DNA of 64,000 nucleotides. Origin: Bacillus inaquosorum KCTC 13429 (GTDB lineage: Bacteria; Bacillota; Bacilli; Bacillales; Bacillaceae). Position numbers and translations under genes: made by a program. The stretch covers positions 124,001-188,000 of the forward strand of contig NZ_AMXN01000009.1 of assembly GCF_000332645.1 (NCBI RefSeq). The letters are read 5' to 3'. The notes below the pieces were generated by a model that did not search any database, had not been told where the DNA came from, and saw only the letters and a program-made list of their open reading frames with translations. Of this stretch, positions 39,095 to 47,238 are shown piece after piece (position 1 is the stretch's first letter; each line of letters starts with the position of its first letter).

Positions 39095-40261
39095 ATGATT
39101 AATGGTGAAAAAAAGGTAGATAGACCGATACGCTGGGCAATGGTAGGAGGCGGCCGGGGAAGTCAAATTGGATACATTCATCGCTCGGCTGCCTTGCGTG
39201 ATCATCACTTTCAGTTGGTTGCAGGGGCATTTGACATCAATCCGGAACGGGGAAAAGATTTTGGGATGAATCTTCATGTTACTCCGGAACGCTGCTACTT
39301 GGATTTCCAGCAAATGTTTGAAGAAGAAGCAAAACGAGAAGACGGTATTGAAGCTGTTTCTATCGCAACTCCAAACGGCACTCATTATGAAATTTGTAAG
39401 GCGGCCCTGAATGCCGATTTGCATGTTGTAAGTGAAAAGCCTCTTTGTTTCACGTTTGAAGAAGCAAAAGAGCTTGAGAATTTGGCAAAGAAAAAGAACA
39501 GAGTTGTCGGCATTACATATGGTTATTCTGGGCATCAAATGATTGAACAGGCGCGCCAGATGATCGCAAATGGAGAGTTGGGTGACATCAGAATTATTAA
39601 TATGCAATTTGCACATGGTTTTCACTCAGATCCTGTAGAAATGAATAATCCAAGCACGAAATGGCGTGTAGACCCGAAATTTGCCGGTCCGAGCTACGTG
39701 TTAGGAGATTTAGGAACTCATCCGTTATTTTTATCGGAAATCATGATTCCGGAACTGAAAATAAACAAACTGTTATGTACTCGCCAGAGCTTTGTAAAAA
39801 GCAGAGCGCCTCTTGAAGATAATGCTTATACGATTATGGAATACGATAATGGGGCGGTCGGCACGGTGTGGTCTTCATGTGTAAATGCCGGATCAATGCA
39901 TGGCCAGAAAATACGTGTGATCGGTTCCAAAGCCAGTGTTGAATGGTGGGATGAACAGCCTAACCAGCTACGGTTGGAAATACAGGGAAAACCTGTACAG
40001 ATTTTGGAGCGCGGAATGGGGTATTTATATCCGGAAGCATTACAAGATGACCGGATTGGAGCCGGCCATCCAGAAGGTCTGTTTGAAGCGTGGTCAAATC
40101 TTTATTCACGGTTTGCCGTAGCAATGGAGGCTGCAGATCAAGGGAAAGAATTGAATGACATGTGGTATCCAGGAATTGAAGCAGGTGTGGAAGGTGTACG
40201 CTGGGTGGAAAACTGCGTTCGATCCGCGGATAAAGGCGCAGTATGGGTGGACTATCAATAA
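39095..40261 (+). CDS. Gfo/Idh/MocA-family oxidoreductase
   Basis: About 388 residues. The NAD(P)-binding start is RWAMVGGGRGSQIGYIHRSA, then EAVSIATPNGTHYEI, and the conserved HVVSEKPLCFT (Glu-Lys-Pro motif) near residue 110. The C-terminal alpha/beta domain includes GDLGTHPLFLSE with the catalytic His region. Such enzymes oxidise inositols or sugars. Ribosome site GGGAGGA before ATG 39095. Paired with an IolE-like protein and a sugar transporter, it probably catalyses the first oxidation of the imported compound. Confidence 0.87.
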   Translation: MINGEKKVDRPIRWAMVGGGRGSQIGYIHRSAALRDHHFQLVAGAFDINPERGKDFGMNLHVTPERCYLDFQQMFEEEAKREDGIEAVSIATPNGTHYEICKAALNADLHVVSEKPLCFTFEEAKELENLAKKKNRVVGITYGYSGHQMIEQARQMIANGELGDIRIINMQFAHGFHSDPVEMNNPSTKWRVDPKFAGPSYVLGDLGTHPLFLSEIMIPELKINKLLCTRQSFVKSRAPLEDNAYTIMEYDNGAVGTVWSSCVNAGSMHGQKIRVIGSKASVEWWDEQPNQLRLEIQGKPVQILERGMGYLYPEALQDDRIGAGHPEGLFEAWSNLYSRFAVAMEAADQGKELNDMWYPGIEAGVEGVRWVENCVRSADKGAVWVDYQ

Positions 40262-40300
40262 CATGTAGCGATTGTAAGTCCTTTCAAAAGGAGGAGAAAA

Positions 40301-41755
40301 ATGGACCATTGTGAAAAAATTGATACTGCAGGCGGAAATACCTCGTGTAAACATAAAAAATTTTTCCGCAAGATTACCATCATTTCTACATTCGGAGGCC
40401 TTCTCTTTGGTTATGACACTGGAGTAATCAATGGAGCGTTGCCTTTTATGGCACAAAGAGGTCAGCTTGATCTAACTCCCTTCACCGAAGGTCTCATCAC
40501 AAGTTCCCTCCTTTTCGGAGCCGCATTTGGCTCCCTGACTGGAGGACGGTTAGCAGATCGTATTGGCAGGCGGAAAACCATCTTAAATCTAGCTTTCTTG
40601 TTTTTTATTGCTACGATTGGTTGTTCGTTCGCACCAAACACATCTGTTATGATAATCTGCCGAAGTTTACTTGGTCTTGCAGTAGGGGCAGCATCTGTCA
40701 CAGTACCGGCCTTTTTAGCTGAAATGTCGCCAGCGGAACAGCGGGGCAAAACAATTACTCAGAACGATCTGATGATTATTTTAGGTCAGCTTCTTGCATT
40801 TACATGTAATGCAGTCATTGGTACATCAATGGGTGAATATGCGCACGTTTGGCGATTTATGCTTATCTTGGCAACACTGCCGGCCATTTTTCTGTGGTTC
40901 GGGATGCTTATTGTACCAGAGAGCCCGCGCTGGCTGGCATCGAAAGGGAAGGTGGGGGAGGCGTTCAGAGTTCTTAAGCATGTAAGGGAAGAAAATTGTG
41001 CCAAAGCTGAGCTGACTGAAATCAAAGCTTCAATCAATCGAGAGACTGAAATAAATCGGGCGACACTGAAAGACTTGTCAGTCCCATGGATTCGCAGACT
41101 TGTAGGTCTTGGAATAGGAATCGCTATAGTGCAGCAAATAACCGGTGTTAACTCCATTATGTTCTATGGCACGCAAATTTTGCAGAAAGCTGGTTTTGCC
41201 AGAGACGCAGCACTTGTCGCAAACATTGGAAATGGCGTTATTTCAGTGATAGCCTGTACATTCGGCATCTGGATTGTAGGTAAAGTCGGGAGGCGGCCTC
41301 TTCTCCTTACAGGACTTGCAGGCACAACAGCTTCTATTTTGCTTATAGCGATTTGTTCCATCACACTTCAAGGAACTCCCGTGCTGCCGTTTATCGTGAT
41401 TGGCCTGACAATTACGTTCCTGGCTTTTCAGCAGTCAGCGGTATCCGTGGTTACGTGGCTCATGATTTCAGAAATATTCCCGCTCAGATTGCGAGGGCTC
41501 GGAATGGGGATTTCAGTGTTTTTCCTTTGGATGATGAATTTTCTTATCGGCTTAACGTTTCCTGTGTTACTAGATCAATTGGGGATGTCGTCAACGTTCT
41601 TCGTCTTCGTTGTTCTGGGGGCTTCTGCGATTCTTTACGTGAAAAAGTATCTGCCGGAAACAAAAGGTCGTACTCTAGAAGAGCTTGAAAACGACTTTAG
41701 AAGCAATCAAGGTGTTCGAAAAGCATCATCGGGCAAAGGAGAAATAAATATGTAA
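40301..41755 (+). CDS. Sugar/inositol MFS transporter (IolT-like)
   Basis: 484 residues, 12 membrane segments, sugar-porter subfamily: GGLLFGYDTGVINGALPFMA near residue 31, RLADRIGRRKT after segment 2, LIVPESPRWLASKGK after segment 6, QQITGVNSIMFYGTQIL in segment 7, GKVGRRPLLLTG, and PETKGRTLEELE at the C-terminus. It would import a hexose or cyclitol by proton symport. AAGGAGGAG precedes ATG 40301, 39 bases after the dehydrogenase. Most similar in my memory to the B. subtilis inositol transporters IolT and YfiG-type proteins. A terminator follows at 41778. Confidence 0.88.
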   Translation: MDHCEKIDTAGGNTSCKHKKFFRKITIISTFGGLLFGYDTGVINGALPFMAQRGQLDLTPFTEGLITSSLLFGAAFGSLTGGRLADRIGRRKTILNLAFLFFIATIGCSFAPNTSVMIICRSLLGLAVGAASVTVPAFLAEMSPAEQRGKTITQNDLMIILGQLLAFTCNAVIGTSMGEYAHVWRFMLILATLPAIFLWFGMLIVPESPRWLASKGKVGEAFRVLKHVREENCAKAELTEIKASINRETEINRATLKDLSVPWIRRLVGLGIGIAIVQQITGVNSIMFYGTQILQKAGFARDAALVANIGNGVISVIACTFGIWIVGKVGRRPLLLTGLAGTTASILLIAICSITLQGTPVLPFIVIGLTITFLAFQQSAVSVVTWLMISEIFPLRLRGLGMGISVFFLWMMNFLIGLTFPVLLDQLGMSSTFFVFVVLGASAILYVKKYLPETKGRTLEELENDFRSNQGVRKASSGKGEINM

Positions 41756-41777
41756 ACGCTCTCTTTTATTATGATTA

Positions 41778-41806
41778 AAAAGGCGTTGCTTTTGAAGCAA
41801 GCCTTT
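41778..41806 (+). terminator. Terminator of the catabolic operon
   Basis: AAGGCGTTGCTT pairs with AAGCAAGCCTT (one bulge), followed by a short T run. Confidence 0.7.
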
Positions 41807-41832
41807 ACTTTCAAATGTTTTCCATTAAACAA

Positions 41833-42153
41833 CTAGCAAATCCCGTTTTTCTTAATACTAACTTCATCCTGTTGCTTTTTGACTAATGCAAATATCCATT
41901 CTATTAAACTTTGTTTTTGCACATACTTTTTCCCGTTGATTTTAATGTAAGGCAGGTCTGTCATGTCTCCGGCTAACTGTTTTGCCTCAGTTGTCGTTAT
42001 TCCTAAAAAATGTCCGATGTAAAAGTAAATATCTCGTTCTTTTATAAGCAAGGTATCACTTTTTTCATATGCTTTTGGATGGTTCATTTGCTTTAAGCCT
42101 TCACCGATAAAATAGCCAGCCAAAGCAATACCGATTCCTAAAAAAACGTCCAT
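41833..42153 (-). CDS. Small membrane-tethered protein, YoaF-like
   Basis: About 106 residues, MDVFLGIGIALAGYFIGEGL: one hydrophobic N-terminal segment followed by a soluble domain (YIGHFLGITTTEAKQLAGDM ... YIKINGKKYVQKQSLIEWIF) that resembles a small excisionase-like helix-turn-helix. ATG 42153 lies seven bases after GGAGG; the in-frame ATG 42159 lies too close. From its position before yoaE it may be yoaF, but I am not certain. Function unknown. Confidence 0.6.
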   Translation of the reverse strand: MDVFLGIGIALAGYFIGEGLKQMNHPKAYEKSDTLLIKERDIYFYIGHFLGITTTEAKQLAGDMTDLPYIKINGKKYVQKQSLIEWIFALVKKQQDEVSIKKNGIC

Positions 42154-42217
42154 ATGCATGCCTCCATTATGTCGATGTTATGTTATACGGGCTTGGCATA
42201 CTCCGGGTTTCATTATC

Positions 42218-42260
42218 AACCAAAAAAAACCGCCAGAACATGTTCTGGGCGGTTTTTTCG
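42218..42260 (-). terminator. Two-way terminator downstream of yoaE
   Basis: AAAAAACCGCC pairs with GGCGGTTTTTT with an inner AGAACATGTTCT palindrome. It lies directly after the yoaE stop on the minus strand. Confidence 0.85.
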
Positions 42261-42261
42261 T

Positions 42262-44304
42262 TTATGCTTTTTCAATCTGCACGCGTCCTGAAAAAAAGGT
42301 GGCGCCGCCGCCCATATCGGACAAGCGATCTGGGGTAAGCGCGTTTACAAGCTGTTTTTTTCCCGGTTCATCCGCCCATAATCCTTGGCTGACTACGACA
42401 CCTGGCAGCACTTGTTCTCCGACTGCAGCGTTCAGCTCGCATTCTCCCCGGCTGTTCCAAATTCGTACAGGATCCCCATCAATGATTCCATGTTCTTCAG
42501 CATCTTTTGTGTTAATAAAGAGCTTTGGTGTCTTTTCAAGCTTGATGTGTTTTGCATTGTTAGAAAACGTTGAGTTTAAGAAATTATGGTTTGGCGCCGG
42601 AACATACATAAACGGATGTTCATTATCGGATACAAGAGGCGTATATGTCGGTAAAGCTGGGAAACCGTCTTGTTTCATTTTTTTCGAATATAATTCTATT
42701 TTTCCGCTTGGAGTCGGAAGTTTGCCCGGAAACAGCGGTTTTTCGCGTTTTGCTTTCATAAATGAATGCTTTGTAAGTGAATCGTAATCAATCTCCGCCA
42801 AATATGGATTATCTGGATGGTCAAGTGCCTGGCGGATTAATTCTTCATCTGAATCTTTGAGCTCCTGGTCTGTGAACCCCATTGCTTCAGCCAGTAATCG
42901 GAACACTTCAGTGTTAGACTTGCTTTCACCATATCTCTCAATCACCGGTTGCTGAAGCTGAATGTAATGGTGCCAGTAGGAGGTATAAATATCAGTATTT
43001 TCAAAAGCGGATGTTGCAGGCAGGACAATGTCTGCGTATGCAGCCGTTTCCGTCAAAAACAAATCATGAACTACAGTAAATAGGTCTTCCCGCAGCAAGC
43101 CCTGTCTGACTTTGTTCGCTTCCGGCGCGACAACGGCCGGGTTCGTCCCGTAAATAAAAAGAGAGCGAATAGGCGGATCTGTTTCCAAAAGCACTTTGCC
43201 AAGCTGATTCATATTAAACGATCTCGGTGTGCGCCCTTTCAGTAAGTCAGGGCGCTGCAAGGCATTCGTGTTATATTCTAAAATTCCGCTGTTATGCTTA
43301 ATTGCGCCGCCCCCTTTGTGCAGCCATTGGCCAGTGATCGCCGGAAGACAGGCAATTGTCCTTACAATCATCCCGCCGTTATCGTGATGCTGGATTCCGT
43401 TTCCGATTCTGATAAAAGAAGGGGAGGATTCGCCGTACATTCTTGCCAGCTGATAAATATCTTCAGTGCTGACACCGGTGATCAGTGACACCTTTTCCGG
43501 ATCATACTGTTTCACGTGTTCACGGAGATCTTCATAGCCGACCGTGTATTCGGACAGAAATGCTTCATCATGAAGGTTTTCTTTAAATAAAATGTGCATG
43601 ATGCCAAGGGCAAGTGCACTGTCGGTTCCGGGTTTTATGGGAATAAACCAATCTGCGAGACGCCCTGTCTGATTTTTATGCACATCAATCACGACAATTT
43701 TGGCACCCTGTTTTCGTGCTTTTTGGGCGATTGTAATTTGGTGCATGTTTGTGCTGACCGCGTTGATTCCCCAAAAAATAAATAGTTTCGTATGAATGGT
43801 TTCCTCAGGATCAATTCCCGCACTTATACCCATTGTATATTTATAGCCCTCAGATCCCGCTTTGCTGCAAATTGTCCGTTCGAGCTGGCTTGAACCCATG
43901 CGGTAAAAGAAGCGGCGGTCCATACCTTCAGCTGTTAATTTTCCCATATTTCCGTAAAAGCTGTACGGGAGTATGCTTTCAGCTCCCTCTTCATTAATCA
44001 GCTGTTTCCAGCGGGAGGTAATGGTATCGATCGCCTCTTCCCAAGAAATCGGTTCAAATATTGCTTGGCCTTTCGCACCAGTCCGTTTGAGCGGTGCAGT
44101 CAGCCGCTTTTCATCATAGATGCGCTCCGTCATGTTTCGGACTTTGTTGCATATGTTTCCGGCCGTAACAGGATGGTCGGGATCACCTTGCACTTTCACA
44201 ATTTTTCCGTCTTTTTTATGTATTAATAATCCGCACTGATCCGGGCAGTCCAGCGAGCAAACGGATTTGAAAATGCCGTTTTGTTGTGTTGCAAAAGATT
44301 TCAT
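42262..44304 (-). CDS. yoaE: Molybdopterin oxidoreductase YoaE
   Basis: 680-residue member of the DMSO-reductase superfamily. The N-terminal iron-sulfur motif is SVCSLDCPDQCGLL ... GNICNKVR near residues 16-50; then come molybdopterin dinucleotide binding blocks (SWEEAIDTITSRWKQ, IRIGNGIQHHDNGGMIVRTI) and the C-terminal beta-barrel (EHGIIDGDPVRIWNSRGECE, GVVVSQGLWADEPG). There is no twin-arginine signal, so it is probably cytoplasmic. Substrate unknown; no membrane partner or Fe-S subunit gene is adjacent. ATG 44304 with AGAGAGAGGA upstream. Divergent from the yoaDCB operon. Confidence 0.88.
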   Translation of the reverse strand: MKSFATQQNGIFKSVCSLDCPDQCGLLIHKKDGKIVKVQGDPDHPVTAGNICNKVRNMTERIYDEKRLTAPLKRTGAKGQAIFEPISWEEAIDTITSRWKQLINEEGAESILPYSFYGNMGKLTAEGMDRRFFYRMGSSQLERTICSKAGSEGYKYTMGISAGIDPEETIHTKLFIFWGINAVSTNMHQITIAQKARKQGAKIVVIDVHKNQTGRLADWFIPIKPGTDSALALGIMHILFKENLHDEAFLSEYTVGYEDLREHVKQYDPEKVSLITGVSTEDIYQLARMYGESSPSFIRIGNGIQHHDNGGMIVRTIACLPAITGQWLHKGGGAIKHNSGILEYNTNALQRPDLLKGRTPRSFNMNQLGKVLLETDPPIRSLFIYGTNPAVVAPEANKVRQGLLREDLFTVVHDLFLTETAAYADIVLPATSAFENTDIYTSYWHHYIQLQQPVIERYGESKSNTEVFRLLAEAMGFTDQELKDSDEELIRQALDHPDNPYLAEIDYDSLTKHSFMKAKREKPLFPGKLPTPSGKIELYSKKMKQDGFPALPTYTPLVSDNEHPFMYVPAPNHNFLNSTFSNNAKHIKLEKTPKLFINTKDAEEHGIIDGDPVRIWNSRGECELNAAVGEQVLPGVVVSQGLWADEPGKKQLVNALTPDRLSDMGGGATFFSGRVQIEKA

Positions 44305-44385
44305 GGCCCAGTTCCTCTCTCTAGTTAGATATTTTGTAAGAATTATAACATTTCGGATGATAACGTCAATTCTGAAAAAAAGAGA

Positions 44386-44414
44386 TTGACATCAATCTGA
44401 GACTTCTTTATGAT
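44386..44414 (+). promoter_or_regulatory. Sigma-A promoter of the yoaDCB operon
   Basis: TTGACA (44386-44391) and TATGAT (44409-44414) with a 17-base spacer, about 40 bases before the start of the S-box aptamer. Confidence 0.8.
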
Positions 44415-44453
44415 AAACGTATTCTTTATTCAGAAAATTACATACTCAACATT

Positions 44454-44628
44454 TTCTATCCAGAGAGGTGGAGGGACTGGCCCTATGAAACCTCGGCAAC
44501 ATTATTGTGCCAATTCCAGCAAGCGTCAGCTTGAAAGATAGGAAAGCAAGGTTTATACCGGCGTCTGTCTGTAACAGGGCACGCCTATATATGAATCTCT
44601 TTCCATCTTCGGAAAGAGATTTTTTTTA
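44454..44628 (+). ncRNA. SAM-I (S-box) riboswitch with terminator
   Basis: The leader has the S-box hallmarks in order: CAGAGAGGTGGAGGGA, CCCTATGAAACCTCGGCAAC, CCAATTCCAGCAAG and CTTGAAAGATAGGAAAG, with TTCTATC closing P1 against GATAGGAA. It is followed by an anti-terminator/terminator region ending in the hairpin AATCTCTTTCC/GGAAAGAGATT plus eight T (44593-44628). With high S-adenosylmethionine the terminator forms and yoaDCB is off; under methionine starvation it is on. Confidence 0.95.
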
Positions 44629-44661
44629 TGAAAAAATATGATGAAAAGGATGTTTTGCACC

Positions 44662-45663
44662 ATGACGGTTTTGGTTACAGCGCCGTACAACGAAGAAGGA
44701 CGCAAAGAGCTTGAAAAATTGTTCGGCTCGGTTGCTTATCACACCTGGAAGGAGCAAGGCCGGGCATACCGGGAAGATGAAATCATTCAGCTATTAAAAG
44801 CAACAAATGCGACAGGCTTGATTACTGAGCTTGATCAAGTAACAGACAGCGTATTTGCTTCTGTTCCCGAACTTTCATTTGTCGGTGTGTGCAGGGGAAT
44901 GCCCTCCAATGTGGATGTGGCCGCAGCATCAAAAAGAGGCATACCCGTTTTTTATACACCCGGGCGGAATGCGCAAGCCGTTGCTGAAATGTTTATCGGG
45001 AATGTGATTTCCTTTCTCCGCCATACCAGCACCTCGAATCAATGGCTGAAGGATGGAAAGTGGAAAAATGATTATTTGCAGGCTTATGTCAAATTTAAAG
45101 GAAATGAATTAACGGGAAAAACGGTCGGCATGGTTGGGTTCGGCGCGGTTGGTCAAAGGATTGCAAAACTGCTGACTGCGTTCGACTGTAAAATAAAGTA
45201 TTACGATCCATACGTACAAGACGATCATCCTCAATATGAAAAAGTATCTCTTAAAACGGTTTTTTCAGTCAGTGATATCGTTTCTGTCCATCTGCCTCGT
45301 ACCGAGGAAACACTTGGACTGATTGATCGGGCATATTTTGATCTGATGAAAGAGAGTGCGATTTTCGTCAATACTTCAAGAGCGGTTGTGGTAAACCGTG
45401 ATGATCTTTTATCTGTATTAAAAGAACATAAAATCAGAGGAGCAATTTTAGATGTTTTTTATCATGAACCTCCAGAGGAATCGGATTACAAATTGATTTC
45501 ATTGCCTAATGTTCTGGCAACACCGCATCTCGCTGGAGCAACCTTTGAAGTGGAGGATCATCACGTGACGATCCTGAATGAAGCCCTCAAAAAATGGAAG
45601 GTTGAAAAAACTCTTAATATTCCGACGTTGTATAACAAAGATAAGCTAAAAACAGAGGCATAA
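44662..45663 (+). CDS. yoaD: D-isomer-specific 2-hydroxyacid dehydrogenase YoaD
   Basis: About 333 residues of the phosphoglycerate-dehydrogenase family. The NAD-binding part is ELTGKTVGMVGFGAVGQRIA near residue 150, with SVHLPRTEETLGLIDRAYFD, NTSRAVVVNRDDLL (catalytic Arg nearby), LDVFYHEPPEESDY (Glu) and TPHLAGATFEVEDHH (His). It lacks the regulatory ACT domain of SerA. ATG 44662 (MTVLVTAPYNEEG) follows AAAAGGATG and gives the length I remember for the family; ATG 44638 is possible. First gene of the SAM-riboswitch operon. The true substrate is not known. Confidence 0.87.
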   Translation: MTVLVTAPYNEEGRKELEKLFGSVAYHTWKEQGRAYREDEIIQLLKATNATGLITELDQVTDSVFASVPELSFVGVCRGMPSNVDVAAASKRGIPVFYTPGRNAQAVAEMFIGNVISFLRHTSTSNQWLKDGKWKNDYLQAYVKFKGNELTGKTVGMVGFGAVGQRIAKLLTAFDCKIKYYDPYVQDDHPQYEKVSLKTVFSVSDIVSVHLPRTEETLGLIDRAYFDLMKESAIFVNTSRAVVVNRDDLLSVLKEHKIRGAILDVFYHEPPEESDYKLISLPNVLATPHLAGATFEVEDHHVTILNEALKKWKVEKTLNIPTLYNKDKLKTEA

Positions 45664-45680
45664 GAAAGGAGGCTAACGGA

Positions 45681-47144
45681 ATGAAAAAACAAAAAGGCTA
45701 TCTCGTTTTTGATATCGGTACAGGCAATGCGAGAGTAGCGATCGTGAGTGTATCAGGCAGTGTTCAAACGGTTGAACGGGAGGACATCGTGTATGCCACC
45801 GAGACGCTTTACCCGGACAGCCGTTATTTTTCTCCTCAGGTGCTGTGGAAACAAGTCATGAGATTGGCAAAACGTGCGCTTTCACGTTCGCATGATATTG
45901 ACATAATAGGTTTGACATCGACGAGTCAAAGACAGGGGATTGTTCTGATCGATCAGAACGGCGACTCTTTTCTAGGGCTGCCGAACATTGATAACCGCGG
46001 CCGTGAGTGGGAGGAGAGCATACCCAATCAGGAAGAGATATCCAGCTGCACAGGGCGCCTGCCGACCGCACTTTTTTCTGCGCTCAAGCTTTATGGTTTA
46101 AAAGAACGCCAGCCCTCTTTATGGGAAAAAACGGCAAGCTTTACAAGCATCAGTGATTGGGTGACGTACCAGCTGAGCGGAATATTGACATATGAACCCT
46201 CACAGGCAACCGAAACCCTGCTGTTTGACGTGAAGCAAAACACTTGGTCAGAAGAGATGTGCGGCATATTCGGCTTCTCCCCATCAATCCTTCCGCCTCT
46301 TGTAAGAGCGGGAACAGCGATTGGAACGATAACAAATGAGTATGCGTCCGAATTAGGCCTTTCTATACATGCAAAGGTTATAGCAGGGGGCGGAGACACA
46401 CAGCTGGCTGTAAAAAGCACCGGCGCTGCTCTTAAGGACATCGTCATCGTATCTGGGACAACAACGCCAATAACCAAAATTACTGCTGATCATGACGACA
46501 CAAAACATAAAGCCTGGCTGAACTGCCATACAGAACATGGCCAATGGCTTGTGGAAACAAATCCGGGAATTACCGGCCTGAATTATCAAAAATTAAAACA
46601 GATTTTTTACCCGAATGAATCGTACGAAGTGATGGAGGAAGAGATTTCTGCACTTGCTAAAGAAGACAATGCATGTGTGGCGGCTCTCGGTTCTTATTTA
46701 TCGGCAAAAAAGAATGCGTTAACGAGAGGCGGTTTTCTTTTTGATGCCCCGCTTTCAGCGCATTTAAAAAGAGCACATTTTGTACGTGCGGCGCTGCAAG
46801 AGATCGCATTTTCTATCAAATGGAACTTTGATATATTAACAGAGATTACTCCGTTTGAACGTGACTATGTTTGGGTGTGCGGAGGAGGATTCCAAAGCAA
46901 AGCGCTCACTCAATATATCGCGGACCTTCTTCAGAAAAAAATCTATGTCCAAGAGGGATATCATCAGGCATCTGTCGTAGGGGCTGCAGTCATTTGCAAT
47001 GAAACCTTTCAATTGACGGAAGAGATGTCAGCAAATGTCCGGGTAATAGAACCGCAGGATAGTCAGGCCGAACTGGCTTTATATGAGGAATGGAAGCAAA
47101 CACAGCGCTTTTTTTCAGGTTCAGAAAGCAAAGTGTTGTTATAA
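45681..47144 (+). CDS. yoaC: FGGY-family sugar kinase YoaC
   Basis: 487 residues. The N-terminal ATPase-fold start is GYLVFDIGTGNARVAIVSVS, then GLTSTSQRQGIVLIDQNGDS, and the C-terminal ATP site is IVVSGTTTPITKI-like plus YVWVCGGGFQSKALTQYIAD near residue 393. It resembles xylulokinase and autoinducer-2 kinase. It would phosphorylate a small polyol or keto-compound; with yoaD and yoaB it makes a kinase-dehydrogenase-transporter set under methionine control. Ribosome site AAAGGAGG before ATG 45681, 17 bases after yoaD. Confidence 0.87.
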   Translation: MKKQKGYLVFDIGTGNARVAIVSVSGSVQTVEREDIVYATETLYPDSRYFSPQVLWKQVMRLAKRALSRSHDIDIIGLTSTSQRQGIVLIDQNGDSFLGLPNIDNRGREWEESIPNQEEISSCTGRLPTALFSALKLYGLKERQPSLWEKTASFTSISDWVTYQLSGILTYEPSQATETLLFDVKQNTWSEEMCGIFGFSPSILPPLVRAGTAIGTITNEYASELGLSIHAKVIAGGGDTQLAVKSTGAALKDIVIVSGTTTPITKITADHDDTKHKAWLNCHTEHGQWLVETNPGITGLNYQKLKQIFYPNESYEVMEEEISALAKEDNACVAALGSYLSAKKNALTRGGFLFDAPLSAHLKRAHFVRAALQEIAFSIKWNFDILTEITPFERDYVWVCGGGFQSKALTQYIADLLQKKIYVQEGYHQASVVGAAVICNETFQLTEEMSANVRVIEPQDSQAELALYEEWKQTQRFFSGSESKVLL

Positions 47145-47238
47145 GGCGGCATTTGCTGCTGTTTTGAGGAATTATCTAATTTTCAGCTTTAATGAGGTAA
47201 TACGGTAATTGATATTAGCATCTGAGGAGGAGACAGAT

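Larger units (their letters stand above)
44305..44661. other. Divergent region yoaE-yoaD holding promoter and SAM riboswitch
   Basis: 357 bases. The yoaD side has a clear sigma-A promoter and an S-box leader with terminator (separate entries). The yoaE promoter must lie at the left end but is not evident. Confidence 0.7.

Noticed and set aside
42158..42787. Long plus-strand open frame of 209 codons opposite the end of yoaE
   Set aside because: It is antisense to a well-supported molybdopterin oxidoreductase and has no family features or ribosome site.
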